A program made the translations under genes and the position numbers. DNA of 64,000 nt from Cryptosporangium minutisporangium (GTDB lineage Bacteria; Actinomycetota; Actinomycetes; Mycobacteriales; Cryptosporangiaceae): the NCBI RefSeq assembly GCF_039536245.1, contig NZ_BAAAYN010000012.1, positions 1 to 64,000 of the forward strand. Direction: 5' to 3'. The notes beneath the pieces are model-generated. The model did not search any database, was not told the DNA's origin, and worked only from the letters and a program-made list of their open reading frames with translations. Shown in pieces: positions 18,570-27,544 of this stretch. Position 1 is the stretch's first letter. Every line of letters starts with the position of its first letter.

Positions 18570-18674
18570 TCGCGCCGGGGTCGTATCTCCGGGGCACACC
18601 CCGTGGCCTACCGCCCCCATGCGTGTGACGATCGGATACGTCGACCTGGAGGTCGACCGCGAACCTCGGGAGGA

Positions 18675-20339
18675 ATGATCACTACGCCAGCGCACCGCGG
18701 GCCCGGCGCCGGCTCCGTCACGGCCCCTCCCGCGCCAATGAACCCGTTCCAGCATCCGGCCTTCTCTGACGTCTTGCAGACGCCGGTCGAGCAGGGTTCA
18801 TCCTCCGTGGAGACCTCCGTGCCCTACGCGGCGGCCCAACAGCTGACCGCTCAGTACCTCGCCGCCCACCAGCAGGTCCAGCAAGCTCAGCAGGCCCAGC
18901 AGGAGGCCGCTGCCCGCGCCCGTGCCGAAGCCGACCGCATCGCGGCCGCACACGCCGAGGCGCACCGAGCGACCGTCGAGCGCGCGACCGCTGAGCACGT
19001 GGCCGCGCACGGCCCCGCTGCCGAGCGCGCCACCGAGGCGGTCCGGAAGGCGGCCCGCGCCGCGGCCGCGGCCGCGACCGCAGCCATGCCTCCGACCGCG
19101 TCCGGCTTCGTCACGTCAGGCCTGGCGACGTCGTCCGGCGTACCGATCCGGCGGCTCTACCGCCGCACGGACGACCGCGTCCTGGGCGGTGTCGCGTCGG
19201 GTATCGCCGAGCACGTCGGCGCCCGCCCGCTCGTCGTCCGGCTGGTGTTCTTGTTGTTGCTCGCGTTCGGCGGGCTCGGGGCCGTGCTGTACGCGGTGTT
19301 CTGGGCGGTGCTGAGCCTCGACCCAGCCGCCGAACAGCGCGGACGGCACCGCGACACCGGTCAGCTCGTCGCGTTCCTGGTGTTCGGCCTCGGCATCATC
19401 ATCGTGCTGCTCGGCGTCGGGGGGAACAGCCAGCTGGTGCTGGTCTGGTGTCTCGGCGTCGTCGCGGTCGGCGCGGCGCTGGTCTGGCGTCGAGCCGATC
19501 CGGTGCAGCGGCAGCGGTGGACCGCGGCAGCACCCCAGGTGCCGTGGCTCGGCCCGGTCCTGTCGGGCGGCCGGGCGATGACCGCGATCCGGTTGGCCGG
19601 CGGCGGTGTCCTGGTGATGGTCGGCCTGGTCGGCTTCCTGGTGTTCACCGGCGAGTGGCAGTCGGTCCGGGACGGTTTCCTGTTCGGCACCGTGCTCCTC
19701 ACCGGCGTCGCGCTGGTGATCGCACCCTGGCTGGCGCAGATCATCGTCGAACTGCGGGCCGAGCGCAGCGAGCGGATCCGTTCCCAGGAGCGGGCCGAGA
19801 TCGCGGCGATGGTGCACGACCAGGTGCTGCACACGCTCGCGCTGATCCAACGGCGCTCGAGCGACCCGCGCGAGGTCGCGCGGCTGGCCCGCGGCCAGGA
19901 ACGCTCGCTGCGCAACTGGCTCTACAAGCCGACGGCCTCGGCCGCCGAGCGGATCGGTGCCGCGTTGGAGGAGGCCGCCGCCGAGGTCGAGGACGCGTTC
20001 GCGGTGAGCGTCGACGCGGTGGTGGTCGGCGACTGCCCGCTGGACCCGCCGCTTTCGGCCCTGGTTCAGGCGTCCCGAGAGGCTTTGGTCAACGCGGGCA
20101 AGCACGCCGGAGTAGCGTCCGTGTCGCTGTACGCCGAGATCGAACCCGACCAGGTGAGCGTCTTCATCCGTGACCGCGGCCGGGGCTTCGACCCCTCGCG
20201 CGTGGACGACGACCGGCACGGCGTGCGGGGCTCGATCCTCGGTCGGATGGAGCGGCACGGCGGAAAGGCCGAGATCCGGAGCAGCCCCGGGAGTGGTACC
20301 GAGGTCCGGCTGACGATGACGCGTACGAACGGTGAGTAG
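18675..20339 (+). CDS. PspC-domain sensor histidine kinase (LiaS/NarL-type)
   Basis: This is a 554-aa sensor kinase. An Ala/Gln/Glu-rich helical N-terminus (about 40-140, probably coiled coil) precedes a PspC domain (about 155-215; RRLYRRTDDRVLGGVASGIAEHVG, then a membrane helix). Four to five more transmembrane helices follow. The HisKA_3 dimerisation domain has the phospho-acceptor His381 in MVHDQVLHTL, and the ATPase domain reads SREALVNAGKHAG, DRGRGFDP and SSPGSGTEVRL. It lies 5 nt from its response regulator. I prefer the ATG at 18675, which directly follows GGGAGGA; other in-frame starts are GTG 18603 and ATG 18738. Confidence 0.88.
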   Translation: MITTPAHRGPGAGSVTAPPAPMNPFQHPAFSDVLQTPVEQGSSSVETSVPYAAAQQLTAQYLAAHQQVQQAQQAQQEAAARARAEADRIAAAHAEAHRATVERATAEHVAAHGPAAERATEAVRKAARAAAAAATAAMPPTASGFVTSGLATSSGVPIRRLYRRTDDRVLGGVASGIAEHVGARPLVVRLVFLLLLAFGGLGAVLYAVFWAVLSLDPAAEQRGRHRDTGQLVAFLVFGLGIIIVLLGVGGNSQLVLVWCLGVVAVGAALVWRRADPVQRQRWTAAAPQVPWLGPVLSGGRAMTAIRLAGGGVLVMVGLVGFLVFTGEWQSVRDGFLFGTVLLTGVALVIAPWLAQIIVELRAERSERIRSQERAEIAAMVHDQVLHTLALIQRRSSDPREVARLARGQERSLRNWLYKPTASAAERIGAALEEAAAEVEDAFAVSVDAVVVGDCPLDPPLSALVQASREALVNAGKHAGVASVSLYAEIEPDQVSVFIRDRGRGFDPSRVDDDRHGVRGSILGRMERHGGKAEIRSSPGSGTEVRLTMTRTNGE

Positions 20340-20344
20340 AAGCG

Positions 20345-21001
20345 ATGACTAGTCCGACGGACGGCCGGATCAGAGTCGTTCTGGTCGACGATCACGGGAT
20401 GTTCCGGGCCGGCGTCCGCGCCGAACTCGGTGGCCGGGTCGAGGTGGTGGGCGAGGCGAGCACGGTGCCGCAGGCGGTGTCGGTGATCACCACCCTCACC
20501 CCGGACGTGGTGCTGCTCGACGTCCACATGCCGGACGGCGGGGGACGGGCCGTCCTCGAGGCGATCCGGCCGACGCTGCCGCAGGTGAAGTTCCTCGCGC
20601 TGAGCGTCTCGGACGCCGCCGACGATGTGATCGGGCTGATCCGGGCCGGCGCCCGGGGCTACGTGACGAAGACGATCGCCGCCGACGAGCTGACGGACGC
20701 GGTGCGCCGGGTCGCCGAGGGGGACGCGGTGTTCTCGCCGCGGCTGGCCGGGTTCGTGCTCGACGCGTTCACCCAGCGGCCGGAGACCGTGGTTCGGGAC
20801 CCGGAGCTCGACCTGCTCACGAACCGGGAGCGCGAGGTGCTGCGTTTACTGGCGCGGGGTTACGCGTACAAGGAGATCGCTTCCGAGCTGTTCATCTCGG
20901 TGAAGACGGTCGAGACGCACGTGTCGAGCGTCCTGCGCAAGCTGCAGATGTCCAACCGCTACGAGCTGTCCCGCTGGGCGGTCGACCGAAGGCTTATCTG
21001 A
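20345..21001 (+). CDS. LuxR/NarL family response regulator
   Basis: This 218-aa protein is the partner of the PspC kinase just upstream. The receiver domain has the acidic pocket VLVDDHG, the phospho-acceptor Asp59 in VLLDVHMPDG, and the switch residues in LSVSDAADD and YVTKTIAADEL. The C-terminal DNA-binding domain reads LTNREREVLRLLARGYAYKEIASELFISVKTVETHVSSVLRKL. It probably controls the divergent PspC operon and itself. Transcription stops at a strong terminator right after the gene. Confidence 0.95.
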   Translation: MTSPTDGRIRVVLVDDHGMFRAGVRAELGGRVEVVGEASTVPQAVSVITTLTPDVVLLDVHMPDGGGRAVLEAIRPTLPQVKFLALSVSDAADDVIGLIRAGARGYVTKTIAADELTDAVRRVAEGDAVFSPRLAGFVLDAFTQRPETVVRDPELDLLTNREREVLRLLARGYAYKEIASELFISVKTVETHVSSVLRKLQMSNRYELSRWAVDRRLI

Positions 21002-21012
21002 CCGAGCACACG

Positions 21013-21050
21013 CGAAGGCCCGCGTCGCACCGCGACGCGGGCCTTCGTTT
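21013..21050 (+). terminator. strong rho-independent terminator after the response regulator
   Basis: Sixteen base pairs (CGAAGGCCCGCGTCGC and its complement) close a 3-nt loop and are followed by TTT. Confidence 0.9.
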
Positions 21051-21076
21051 GCCGTTTCCTGGACGGGCCGTGCACA

Positions 21077-21661
21077 TCACTCTGCTTCGGCTAGCAGCGT
21101 GTAGAGCTTGCGCCGGGCGTCGGTGAGGATCTCGACGGCCTTGGCGCGCTGCTCCTCGGTGCCCACCTGGGCCACCTGACCGGCGGCGTGGACGACCGGA
21201 CCGATCGCGGCGTGCAGGTCGAGCATGCTCTGCTCGACACCCTCGGACACCTGCGCCCACGGCGTGGTGCCGCTCTCGGCCAGTTTGTCCGCCTCGACGC
21301 GGCCCCGCTCGGTGAGCGATACCAGCCGCTTGCCCTCGGTCTCCTCGATGGTGACGAGACCTTCGTCCTCCATCAGCTGGAGGGCCGGGTAGAGCGAGCC
21401 GGGGCTCGGCCGCCAGACGCCGTTACTGCGCTCGGCGATCTCGCCGATCATCTCGTAGCCGTGCATCGGCCGCTCGCGGAGCAGCACGAGGACGGCGCCG
21501 CGGACGTTGCCGCGACGAGCCCGGCGGCCGCCGCGCCCATGAGGGCCGAAGGGGCCGAATCCGGGCGAGCCCGGGGGAAAGGGCGGAACTCCGCCGAAGC
21601 CGGGAAAGAAACCCTGTCGTCCGCGGCCTCGGCCGCGGTGCTCGTGGGGTGTGCGGTACAT
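21077..21661 (-). CDS. PadR family transcriptional regulator
   Basis: This is a 194-aa repressor. Residues 1-50 are rich in Gly, Pro, Arg and Phe (GFFPGFGGVPPFPPGSPGFG), as in one actinobacterial PadR subgroup. The winged helix covers about 52-125: GAVLVLLRERPMHGYEMIGEIAERSNGVWRPSPGSLYPALQLMEDEGLV. A helical C-terminal dimerisation part follows. The ATG at 21661 has AGGAGG 5 nt upstream; a longer frame to 21727 lacks a site. It probably represses its own promoter, where two palindromes overlap the -10 region. No target transporter is adjacent. Confidence 0.9.
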   Translation of the reverse strand: MYRTPHEHRGRGRGRQGFFPGFGGVPPFPPGSPGFGPFGPHGRGGRRARRGNVRGAVLVLLRERPMHGYEMIGEIAERSNGVWRPSPGSLYPALQLMEDEGLVTIEETEGKRLVSLTERGRVEADKLAESGTTPWAQVSEGVEQSMLDLHAAIGPVVHAAGQVAQVGTEEQRAKAVEILTDARRKLYTLLAEAE

Positions 21662-21699
21662 GAGTGCCTCCTGTGTAGGTCTTGCTACCGATGCTCTAA

Positions 21700-21723
21700 C
21701 GATATATCGGAAACTATCGCGAT
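21700..21723 (-). promoter_or_regulatory. palindromes over the padR promoter
   Basis: CGATATATCG (21700-21709) and ATCGCGAT (21716-21723) lie about 40-60 bp upstream of the padR start. On the minus strand TTGCAT is followed by TATATC, a plausible promoter covered by the palindromes. Confidence 0.45.
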
Positions 21724-21963
21724 GCAACAGTGATCGATACCAACTAGTTAGCGGGGCTCCGTCGAACGGCCAGTGGTGGACCAGCGCATCGGATTGCTCG
21801 CCCGGTCAGGGGCACCAACGGGCTGTTTGGGCGCATACCATCGGTACATCTCGACTTCCTGTCTCGGCGACCGGCCGGAGGTGAGGCCCGCAGTGAATAC
21901 GCGAGCCGTCCGACACCGTTCTGTAGTCCGTATGGGCTTCTGCTGCCCTGGACGGGCCGAGGC

Positions 21964-23781
21964 ATGAGCGCCGAGGCCACCCCGTTCGGGTCGAATCCGA
22001 CCCAGCCGCTCGGTCGCCGCGGATCAGACGACGCGCAGACCGGCGGAGCGGTGGCGGGGGGGCCGGTGGCTCGGAGAGCGCTACGGGCTCTCCTCCGCGC
22101 CGGGGCGGCGACCACCGCCGGGCGCAACCGTCAGAACGATCCGCTGGCGAACATGCTGGCACTGCACCGCGAAGCGCACCCCCGGGCCGACGTCGAGGTT
22201 CTCCGTCGGGCCTACACGATCGCCGAGCGCGCCCACCGCGGGCAGATGCGCAAGAGCGGCGAGCCGTACATCACCCACCCGCTCGCGGTCACCGAGATCT
22301 GCGCCGAGCTGGGCATGGACACCACCGCCCTGGTCGCCGCGATCCTGCACGACACGGTCGAGGACACCCAGTACACGCTGGACCAGCTACGCGCCGACTT
22401 CGGTGACGAGGTCGCGCTGCTGGTCGACGGGTTGACCAAGCTGGACAAGGTCCGCTTCGGCACGGCCGCAGCCGAGGCCGAGACCAACCGGAAGATGATC
22501 ATCACGGCCGGCCGCGACCCGCGCGTCCTGGTGATCAAGCTCGCTGACCGCGTCCACAACATGCGGACGCTCGGCTTCAAGTCCGGCCCTTCCCAGCAGC
22601 GGATCGCTCGCGCCACCAACGAGGTGTTGATCCCACTGGCCGGTCGGCTCGGGATCCACAAGATCAAGCGCGAGTTGGAAGACTTGGTCTTCCGGATCCT
22701 CCAGCCGGAGGCCTACGCCGAGGTCGAGCGCCGCGTCGAGACGCGGATGGCCGAGCGCACGGCTTACCTCGACGGCCTGGTCGCCGAGGCCTCCGGGGCG
22801 CTGCGGAGCGCCCGGATCAAGGCCAGCGTCACCTGGCGTGAGCGCCACCTCAAGTCGGTTTGGAAGCAGATCAACAAGACGCCGAACGCGCCCGGCGACT
22901 TCATCGGCGCCGACCGGCTCGTCGTGGTCATCGACGGCGACCCGACGGAGTGTTACGCAGCGCTCGGCGTGATCCACGGACGGTGGCACCCGATCCCGGG
23001 CCGGTTCAAGGACCACATCGGCGTTCCGAAGTTCAACATGTACCAGTCGCTGCACACCACGGTGATCGCGCCGGAGGGCCGCTGCGACGTGCTGATCCGG
23101 ACCGAGGGCATGAACCGCGTCGCCGAGTACGGCATCGCCGCGCTGCACCGGTTCGGCCGGGATCGAGTGGGTGACGCCGCGGCCGAGCTCGAGTGGCTGC
23201 AGCGGGTGCTCGACTGGCAGGAGGAGGCCGCCGAGCCGGGCGAGTTCATGGACTCGCTGCGCTCCGGCCTCTCCGACCACGAGGTGCTCGTCTTCACGCC
23301 GAACGGGCGGGCGATCAGCCTGCCGGAGAACGCGACACCGGTCGACTTCGCCTACGCGGTCTCCACCCGGCTCGGCGACCGATGCATCGGCTCCAAGGTG
23401 AACGGGCAGCTCGTACCGCTGGCCCGGCCTCTCTCCGACGGCGACGTGGTGGAAGTGCTCACGTCGCCGTCGGAGTATTCGGGGCCGAGCGAGGAGTGGC
23501 TGACGTTCGCGAAGAGCCCGCAGGCGCAGATCCAGATCCGTCGCTGGTTCGCCGAGGACGTCTCGGACGCGTCGGTCGAGGACGGGCGGCGGAACATCGC
23601 GGCGGCGCTGGCCGCGGAGGGGCGCGTGCTGGCGCACGACCGACCGCTGTCGATGCTGGCCCGGGTCCTCGACCTGCCGGATCACGATTCGCTCTGCGCG
23701 GCGGTGGCCGACGGCCGTCTCGACCCGACCGACGTCGCCCGCCGCCTGATCCTCATCGTCGACGGTCCGGGCGAGGACTGA
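21964..23781 (+). CDS. RelA/SpoT-family (p)ppGpp synthetase/hydrolase, short form
   Basis: This is a 605-aa alarmone enzyme homologue. The HD hydrolase domain (about 75-230) has LHDTVEDT and KLADRVHNMRTL. The synthetase domain (about 265-390) carries GRFKDHIGVPKFNMYQSLHTTVI. A TGS domain (about 430-495; VFTPNGRAISLPENATPVDFAYAVST) follows. The protein stops about 110 residues after TGS; the helical, zinc-finger and ACT domains of long Rel proteins (usually over 700 aa) are absent. The middle of the synthetase domain (TWRERHLKSVWKQINKTPNAPGDFIGADRL) diverges from typical Rel. It may be a second, RshA-like enzyme rather than the main Rel. Which activities survive cannot be decided here. Confidence 0.88.
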   Translation: MSAEATPFGSNPTQPLGRRGSDDAQTGGAVAGGPVARRALRALLRAGAATTAGRNRQNDPLANMLALHREAHPRADVEVLRRAYTIAERAHRGQMRKSGEPYITHPLAVTEICAELGMDTTALVAAILHDTVEDTQYTLDQLRADFGDEVALLVDGLTKLDKVRFGTAAAEAETNRKMIITAGRDPRVLVIKLADRVHNMRTLGFKSGPSQQRIARATNEVLIPLAGRLGIHKIKRELEDLVFRILQPEAYAEVERRVETRMAERTAYLDGLVAEASGALRSARIKASVTWRERHLKSVWKQINKTPNAPGDFIGADRLVVVIDGDPTECYAALGVIHGRWHPIPGRFKDHIGVPKFNMYQSLHTTVIAPEGRCDVLIRTEGMNRVAEYGIAALHRFGRDRVGDAAAELEWLQRVLDWQEEAAEPGEFMDSLRSGLSDHEVLVFTPNGRAISLPENATPVDFAYAVSTRLGDRCIGSKVNGQLVPLARPLSDGDVVEVLTSPSEYSGPSEEWLTFAKSPQAQIQIRRWFAEDVSDASVEDGRRNIAAALAAEGRVLAHDRPLSMLARVLDLPDHDSLCAAVADGRLDPTDVARRLILIVDGPGED

Positions 23782-23807
23782 GCGGCCGACCTACCGCACG
23801 GTGCCGA

Positions 23808-24284
23808 CTACCGCACGGTGATCGTGCGGCTGACGGCGTCGGTCTGGGCGCCGTCGACTGCGGACTCCCGGTACACGGTCAGCGTGTACTCGCCGGCGTC
23901 CGGGGCCTCGACCGTGAACTGGAACGGCTGCTTCGTGGTCGTGCCTGCGGTGGCGTAACCGCTGATCGCTTCCCCGCCGCCCGCGTCGGAGAGCTTCCAG
24001 AGCACGGTGCCCTCGAACGCGACCCCCGAGCCGCGGACCAGGAAACTGCGGTCGACGGTCGCGCCCTCACCGGGTGTGCTGAGCGTGATCGGCCCGGCGT
24101 CGAGCGCCGGCGTGGAGACCGGGCTCGCCGCCGTCGTGGTGACCGTAGTCGGACTGCTCTTGGCGGACGCAGTGGGCGCCGCCGCCGAATCGCCGTCGTC
24201 ACCACTGCACGCAGCAGTGGTGAGGAGGGCGAGCGCGCCCAGGGCCGCCGCAGCCCGCCGGTGCCGGATGTCGTGTCGCCGCAT
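23808..24284 (-). CDS. Gmad2 immunoglobulin-like domain lipoprotein
   Basis: This is a 158-aa predicted lipoprotein. The signal peptide ends in a lipobox (LLTTAAC, Cys about 25), followed by a Ser/Thr/Ala-rich linker. The C-terminal about 95 residues (GPITLSTPGEGATVDRSFLVRGSG, ending EAPDAGEYTLTVYRESAVDG) are the Gmad2 domain, first described next to sporulation/germination GerMN proteins; here it stands alone. The ATG at 24284 has a G-run 5 nt upstream; a longer frame to 24464 is not credible because it would put the signal peptide inside. It is convergent with the rel-like gene and divergent from the PH-domain gene. Confidence 0.85.
   Translation of the reverse strand: MRRHDIRHRRAAAALGALALLTTAACSGDDGDSAAAPTASAKSSPTTVTTTAASPVSTPALDAGPITLSTPGEGATVDRSFLVRGSGVAFEGTVLWKLSDAGGGEAISGYATAGTTTKQPFQFTVEAPDAGEYTLTVYRESAVDGAQTDAVSRTITVR
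23811..23829. terminator. short hairpin between the rel-like and Gmad2 genes
   Basis: CCGCACG and CGTGCGG pair around a 5-nt loop at the 3' end of the Gmad2 gene. CTACCGCACGGTG also occurs as a direct repeat just before it (23802-23820). Confidence 0.35.
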
Positions 24285-24401
24285 CTGTTCCCCCCGCTTC
24301 CGGCCCACATGCTCTAGCCTGCCGGGCGCGAGGTCGAGCACCGACGCCCGCTGTTTTGTGGCTTTATCGAATAGTTTTGCCCGAGGAGTCCGGAGACGCC
24401 G

Positions 24402-24992
24402 GTGGCCGTGCCGTACCGCCTGCTGATGGACGGCGAGGACGTCGTCGTTCACCGTCACCCGCACGTGCGGGTGCTTTTCCGCCCTGCGGTGGTCACCGTC
24501 GTCGTGGTGGGGGTGGCCGGGCTGCTGATCGCGGTGGTGTCACAGTCCTCGACGCGGTGGGGGATCGCCGCTGTCGCGCTCGTCGTCCTGGGCGCCTCGG
24601 TGTCCCGGCCGGTACTGCACTGGCTGACGACGACGTTGACCGTGACCGATCGTCGCCTGCTGCTGCGCTCCGGGGTGTTCGCGCGGTACGGGCGGGACAT
24701 CCCGCTCGGCCGGATCGAAGAGGTCTCGTTCGAGCACACGCTGCTGGAGCGGGCGCTCGGCTGCGGCACGCTCTACGTCGATCTGACCGGCGACCGCGGT
24801 GTGGTCGTCGTGCAGAACGTGCCGGGGGTGGAGCGCGTGCAGGGCGCGGTCTACCAGCTGCTCGACGAGGAGTTCGGCGACTTCGACGCGGAGGACCTCG
24901 ACCCGGACGTCGAGGAGGAGTTCGACGGGGACCTCGACGAGATCGACGCGGAGCCGGAGGTCGTCGGACGACGCTGGCTCCGGCGGCGTTAG
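24402..24992 (+). CDS. PH domain (bPH2) membrane protein
   Basis: This is a 196-aa protein with two transmembrane helices (about 25-48 and 53-72). The bacterial PH domain follows (LTVTDRRLLLRSGVFARYGRDIPLGRIEEVSFEHTLLERALGCGTLYVDL), and an extremely acidic C-terminal tail (DFDAEDLDPDVEEEFDGDLD) ends the protein. The function of the family is unknown. It is the counterpart of Rv3278c, which also sits next to a GtrA gene and purK. The start is a GTG with GGAG 6 nt upstream. The end overlaps the convergent gtrA gene by 4 nt. Confidence 0.88.
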   Translation: MAVPYRLLMDGEDVVVHRHPHVRVLFRPAVVTVVVVGVAGLLIAVVSQSSTRWGIAAVALVVLGASVSRPVLHWLTTTLTVTDRRLLLRSGVFARYGRDIPLGRIEEVSFEHTLLERALGCGTLYVDLTGDRGVVVVQNVPGVERVQGAVYQLLDEEFGDFDAEDLDPDVEEEFDGDLDEIDAEPEVVGRRWLRRR

Positions 24993-25561
24993 AGGTCGGC
25001 GCGGACCGGTTCGCGGTCGGAGCGCTGCTCCGGGACGGTCCGGACGATCGTCGCCGCGGCGTCGGCCACAGCTGCGGGCTCGGTGCCGGTCGCATCCGTC
25101 CCGGAAGTGACCACCGCAGGGGCAGGCACAACCTCCTTGCCGAACACCCAGCGTTTGTACGACCAGAACCGGAACAGCGTCGCGACCCCGATCGCGAACA
25201 GCCGCACCACGTTCAGCGCCAGCTGGTCGTGCAGGTCGAAGCCGTACTTCGCGACGCCGACGATCGCCGCGGTGATCGCCAGCCCGACGCCGTTGAGCAC
25301 GAAGAACAACGTGTACTCGCGCCGCAGCCCGGACCGTTCGTGCTTCCGGAACGTCCAGTGCCGGTTCAAGAAGTACGACAGCGTCGTCGCCACGACGGTC
25401 GCCACGATCTGCGCCTTCACCGGACCGACCACGAACAGCGCGTTGAAGATCGCGGTATCGACGACAAAGTTCAAGGCTCCGATGGCGCCGAACGACGCCA
25501 GCTGGCGGAGGAGCCCTTCCCGACCGGCGCGAAACTTGGCCAACAGAGTCACGTTGGCCAC
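24989..25561 (-). CDS. GtrA family membrane protein (first copy)
   Basis: This 190-aa protein has four predicted transmembrane helices. GtrA proteins help move lipid-linked sugars across the membrane for glycosylation of cell-surface polymers. The family signatures are visible: FGAIGALNFVVDTAIFNAL, the NRHWTFR motif after helix 2, and RLFAIGVATLFRFWSYKRWVF at the end. A polar Ala/Thr-rich tail of about 45 aa follows. The start chosen is the GTG at 25561, preceded by GGAG; an ATG at 25594 is also in frame. It is about half identical by eye to the next gene, suggesting a tandem duplication. Confidence 0.85.
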   Translation of the reverse strand: MANVTLLAKFRAGREGLLRQLASFGAIGALNFVVDTAIFNALFVVGPVKAQIVATVVATTLSYFLNRHWTFRKHERSGLRREYTLFFVLNGVGLAITAAIVGVAKYGFDLHDQLALNVVRLFAIGVATLFRFWSYKRWVFGKEVVPAPAVVTSGTDATGTEPAAVADAAATIVRTVPEQRSDREPVRADL

Positions 25562-25673
25562 GATAGAGACTCCATGCACGCGACCATGCGGCATTGGTCA
25601 GATGTGTTCACAATCCCTCCGGCCACTGAACCCTCTTCAACCTCTCGCGTGTGTCGCGGTCGAAAAGGAGTTC

Positions 25674-26141
25674 CTACCGCTGGGGGGCCGGCTCCTCTTC
25701 GGGTTCGTACAGCTGGTCCTCCGGGTGCAGGAAGACCCAGCGGCGGTACGCCCAAAACCGGAACGCGGTGGCGACCGCGATCGCGAACAGCTTGACGACG
25801 TTGAGCGCCGCAACGTGTTCGACGTGGAAGACGTAGGCCGCCACCCCCAGGATGGCAGCGGTGATCAACAGCCCGATCGCGTTGAAGCCGAAGAACAGCA
25901 GGTACTCCCGGCGCAGGCCGGAGCGGGCCCGGTGCCGGAACGTCCAGTGCCGGTTCATGAAGTACGACGACGTGGCGGAGACAATCGTCGCGATGACCTG
26001 CGCCTTGATCGGGCCGATGAACAGCAGCGCGTTCCAGACCGCGAAGTCGAGCGCGGTGTTGACGATGCCGATGATGCCGAACTTCGTCAGTTCCTTGATC
26101 AGGGCGTGCCATCGGTCGCGAAGACGCCGCACGAAGTCCAC
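25674..26141 (-). CDS. GtrA family membrane protein (second copy)
   Basis: This is a 155-aa, four-helix GtrA protein that closely parallels the neighbour: FGIIGIVNTALDFAVWNALLFIGPIKAQVIATIVS, then NRHWTFRHRARSGLRREYLLFF and KLFAIAVATAFRFWAYRRWVF. The GTG at 26141 follows a TATCCT box by 6 nt, the leaderless pattern. The frame is open to 26261, but that extension is Arg/Pro-rich with no family likeness. Two GtrA genes in a row are unusual; in mycobacteria one stands here. It is divergent from purK. Confidence 0.85.
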   Translation of the reverse strand: MDFVRRLRDRWHALIKELTKFGIIGIVNTALDFAVWNALLFIGPIKAQVIATIVSATSSYFMNRHWTFRHRARSGLRREYLLFFGFNAIGLLITAAILGVAAYVFHVEHVAALNVVKLFAIAVATAFRFWAYRRWVFLHPEDQLYEPEEEPAPQR

Positions 26142-26147
26142 CGATCG

Positions 26148-26153
26148 AGGATA
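26148..26153 (-). promoter_or_regulatory. -10 box for leaderless gtrA (second copy)
   Basis: TATCCT on the minus strand ends 6 nt before the GTG start. Confidence 0.5.
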
Positions 26154-26291
26154 CGGGTCGCGGTCCCGTGCCGTACCGCGGGTGAGAAGCTGCACTACCT
26201 GCTCACGGGACGGAGCCCGGCCCGGTTCGATCGGGTGTGGCCGACGCCGCACCGGCCGCATCCGGGGCCGGAGTGATCAGTGCTGGCCAGC

Positions 26292-26297
26292 TAGGCT
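26292..26297 (+). promoter_or_regulatory. -10 box for purK (probably leaderless)
   Basis: TAGGCT ends 8 nt before the purK ATG; there is no purine-rich ribosome site between them. Confidence 0.45.
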
Positions 26298-26305
26298 TTC
26301 GGGCC

Positions 26306-27544
26306 ATGCACCCCCGTACCGGACTCCCGGTAGTCGGCATGGTGGGCGCCGGTCAACTTGCCCGGATGACCCATCAAGCCGCGATTGCGCTCGGCCAGTC
26401 GCTGCGTGTTCTCGCGGTCGATCCGGAGGACGGCGCCGCGCTGGTCGCCGCCGACGTTCTGGTCGGCCACCACACCGATCTGGCGGCGCTGCGCAAGCTC
26501 GCGGCCGGGTCCGAGGTGGTCACGTTCGACCACGAGCACGTCCCGCCGGATCACCTGCGCGCGCTGGTGGCCGAGGGCTTCACGGTCTACCCGGGCCCGG
26601 ACGCGCTGATTCACGCCCAGGACAAGCAGGTCATGCGGGAGCGGCTCTCCGCCCTCGGTGCGCCGGTGCCGCGGTGGGCGCCGGTCGCGTCGGTCGAGGA
26701 CGTCGTAGCCTTCGCAGCCGCCGGGGGCGATCGCCCGGTGGTGGCCAAGGCCACGCGCGGCGGTTACGACGGCCGCGGCGTCTGGATGATCAGCGACCCG
26801 TCGCAGGTACGTGAACTCCTCGACGCCGGAACGCCGCTGATCGTCGAGGAGCGGGTACCGCTCGTCCGTGAGCTGGCCGCCGTCGTGGCGCGTTCGCCGT
26901 TCGGCCAGGTCGCCGCGTGGCCGGTGGTGGAGACCGTGCAGCGGGACGGCATCAACGTCGAGGTGATCGCGCCGGCGCCGGGGCTGTCGGAGGAGCGGGC
27001 GATCGAAGCCCAGGAGCTGGCGATCCGGCTCGCGGCCGAGCTCGACGTCGTCGGGGTGCTGGCGGTGGAGCTGTTCGAGACGCCGGACGGCATCGTCGTC
27101 AACGAGCTGGCGATGCGCCCGCACAACTCGGCGCACTGGACGATCGAGGGCTCCCGGACGTCGCAGTTCGAGCAGCACCTGCGGGCGGTGCTCGACTACC
27201 CGCTCGGTGCGACCGGTCTCACCGCGCCGTACGTCGTCATGGCCAACCTGCTCGGTGGCGACGTGACGCCGCCCCGGCCAGGGGCCACGCCACGGACGGA
27301 GCCCGCGGACCACCACCACTACAAGCCTCCCGCCGACATGACGCTCGACGAGCGGCTGCACCACATGTTCGCCGCCGAGCCGGGCGTCAAGGTGCACCTG
27401 TACGGCAAGGAACTCCGACCGGGACGGAAGGTCGGACACGTGACCGCGCTCGGCGACGACCTGGACGACGTCCGCCGCCGGGCCCGGCGTGCGGTGCACT
27501 GGCTTCGAGAGGGGCGTCCCCCCATGGAAGGGCAAACATCGTGA
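26306..27544 (+). CDS. purK: N5-carboxyaminoimidazole ribonucleotide synthase
   Basis: The enzyme carboxylates 5-aminoimidazole ribonucleotide with bicarbonate and ATP in purine synthesis. The 412-aa ATP-grasp protein starts [18 protein letters not shown] (the PurK nucleotide-fold signature) and has the ATP-binding loop [14 protein letters not shown]. The metal and substrate region reads [30 protein letters not shown]. Its stop overlaps the purE start (GTGA), so the two are made together; PurE needs the unstable product. An ATG/GTG-rich extension upstream (from 26237) is not supported. Confidence 0.97.
   Translation: MHPRTGLPVVGMVGAGQLARMTHQAAIALGQSLRVLAVDPEDGAALVAADVLVGHHTDLAALRKLAAGSEVVTFDHEHVPPDHLRALVAEGFTVYPGPDALIHAQDKQVMRERLSALGAPVPRWAPVASVEDVVAFAAAGGDRPVVAKATRGGYDGRGVWMISDPSQVRELLDAGTPLIVEERVPLVRELAAVVARSPFGQVAAWPVVETVQRDGINVEVIAPAPGLSEERAIEAQELAIRLAAELDVVGVLAVELFETPDGIVVNELAMRPHNSAHWTIEGSRTSQFEQHLRAVLDYPLGATGLTAPYVVMANLLGGDVTPPRPGATPRTEPADHHHYKPPADMTLDERLHHMFAAEPGVKVHLYGKELRPGRKVGHVTALGDDLDDVRRRARRAVHWLREGRPPMEGQTS

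Noticed and set aside
17835-18678. Long plus-strand frames through the PspC repeats
   Set aside because: Repeat-driven open frames opposite a well-supported gene with PspC and LiaF-like domains.
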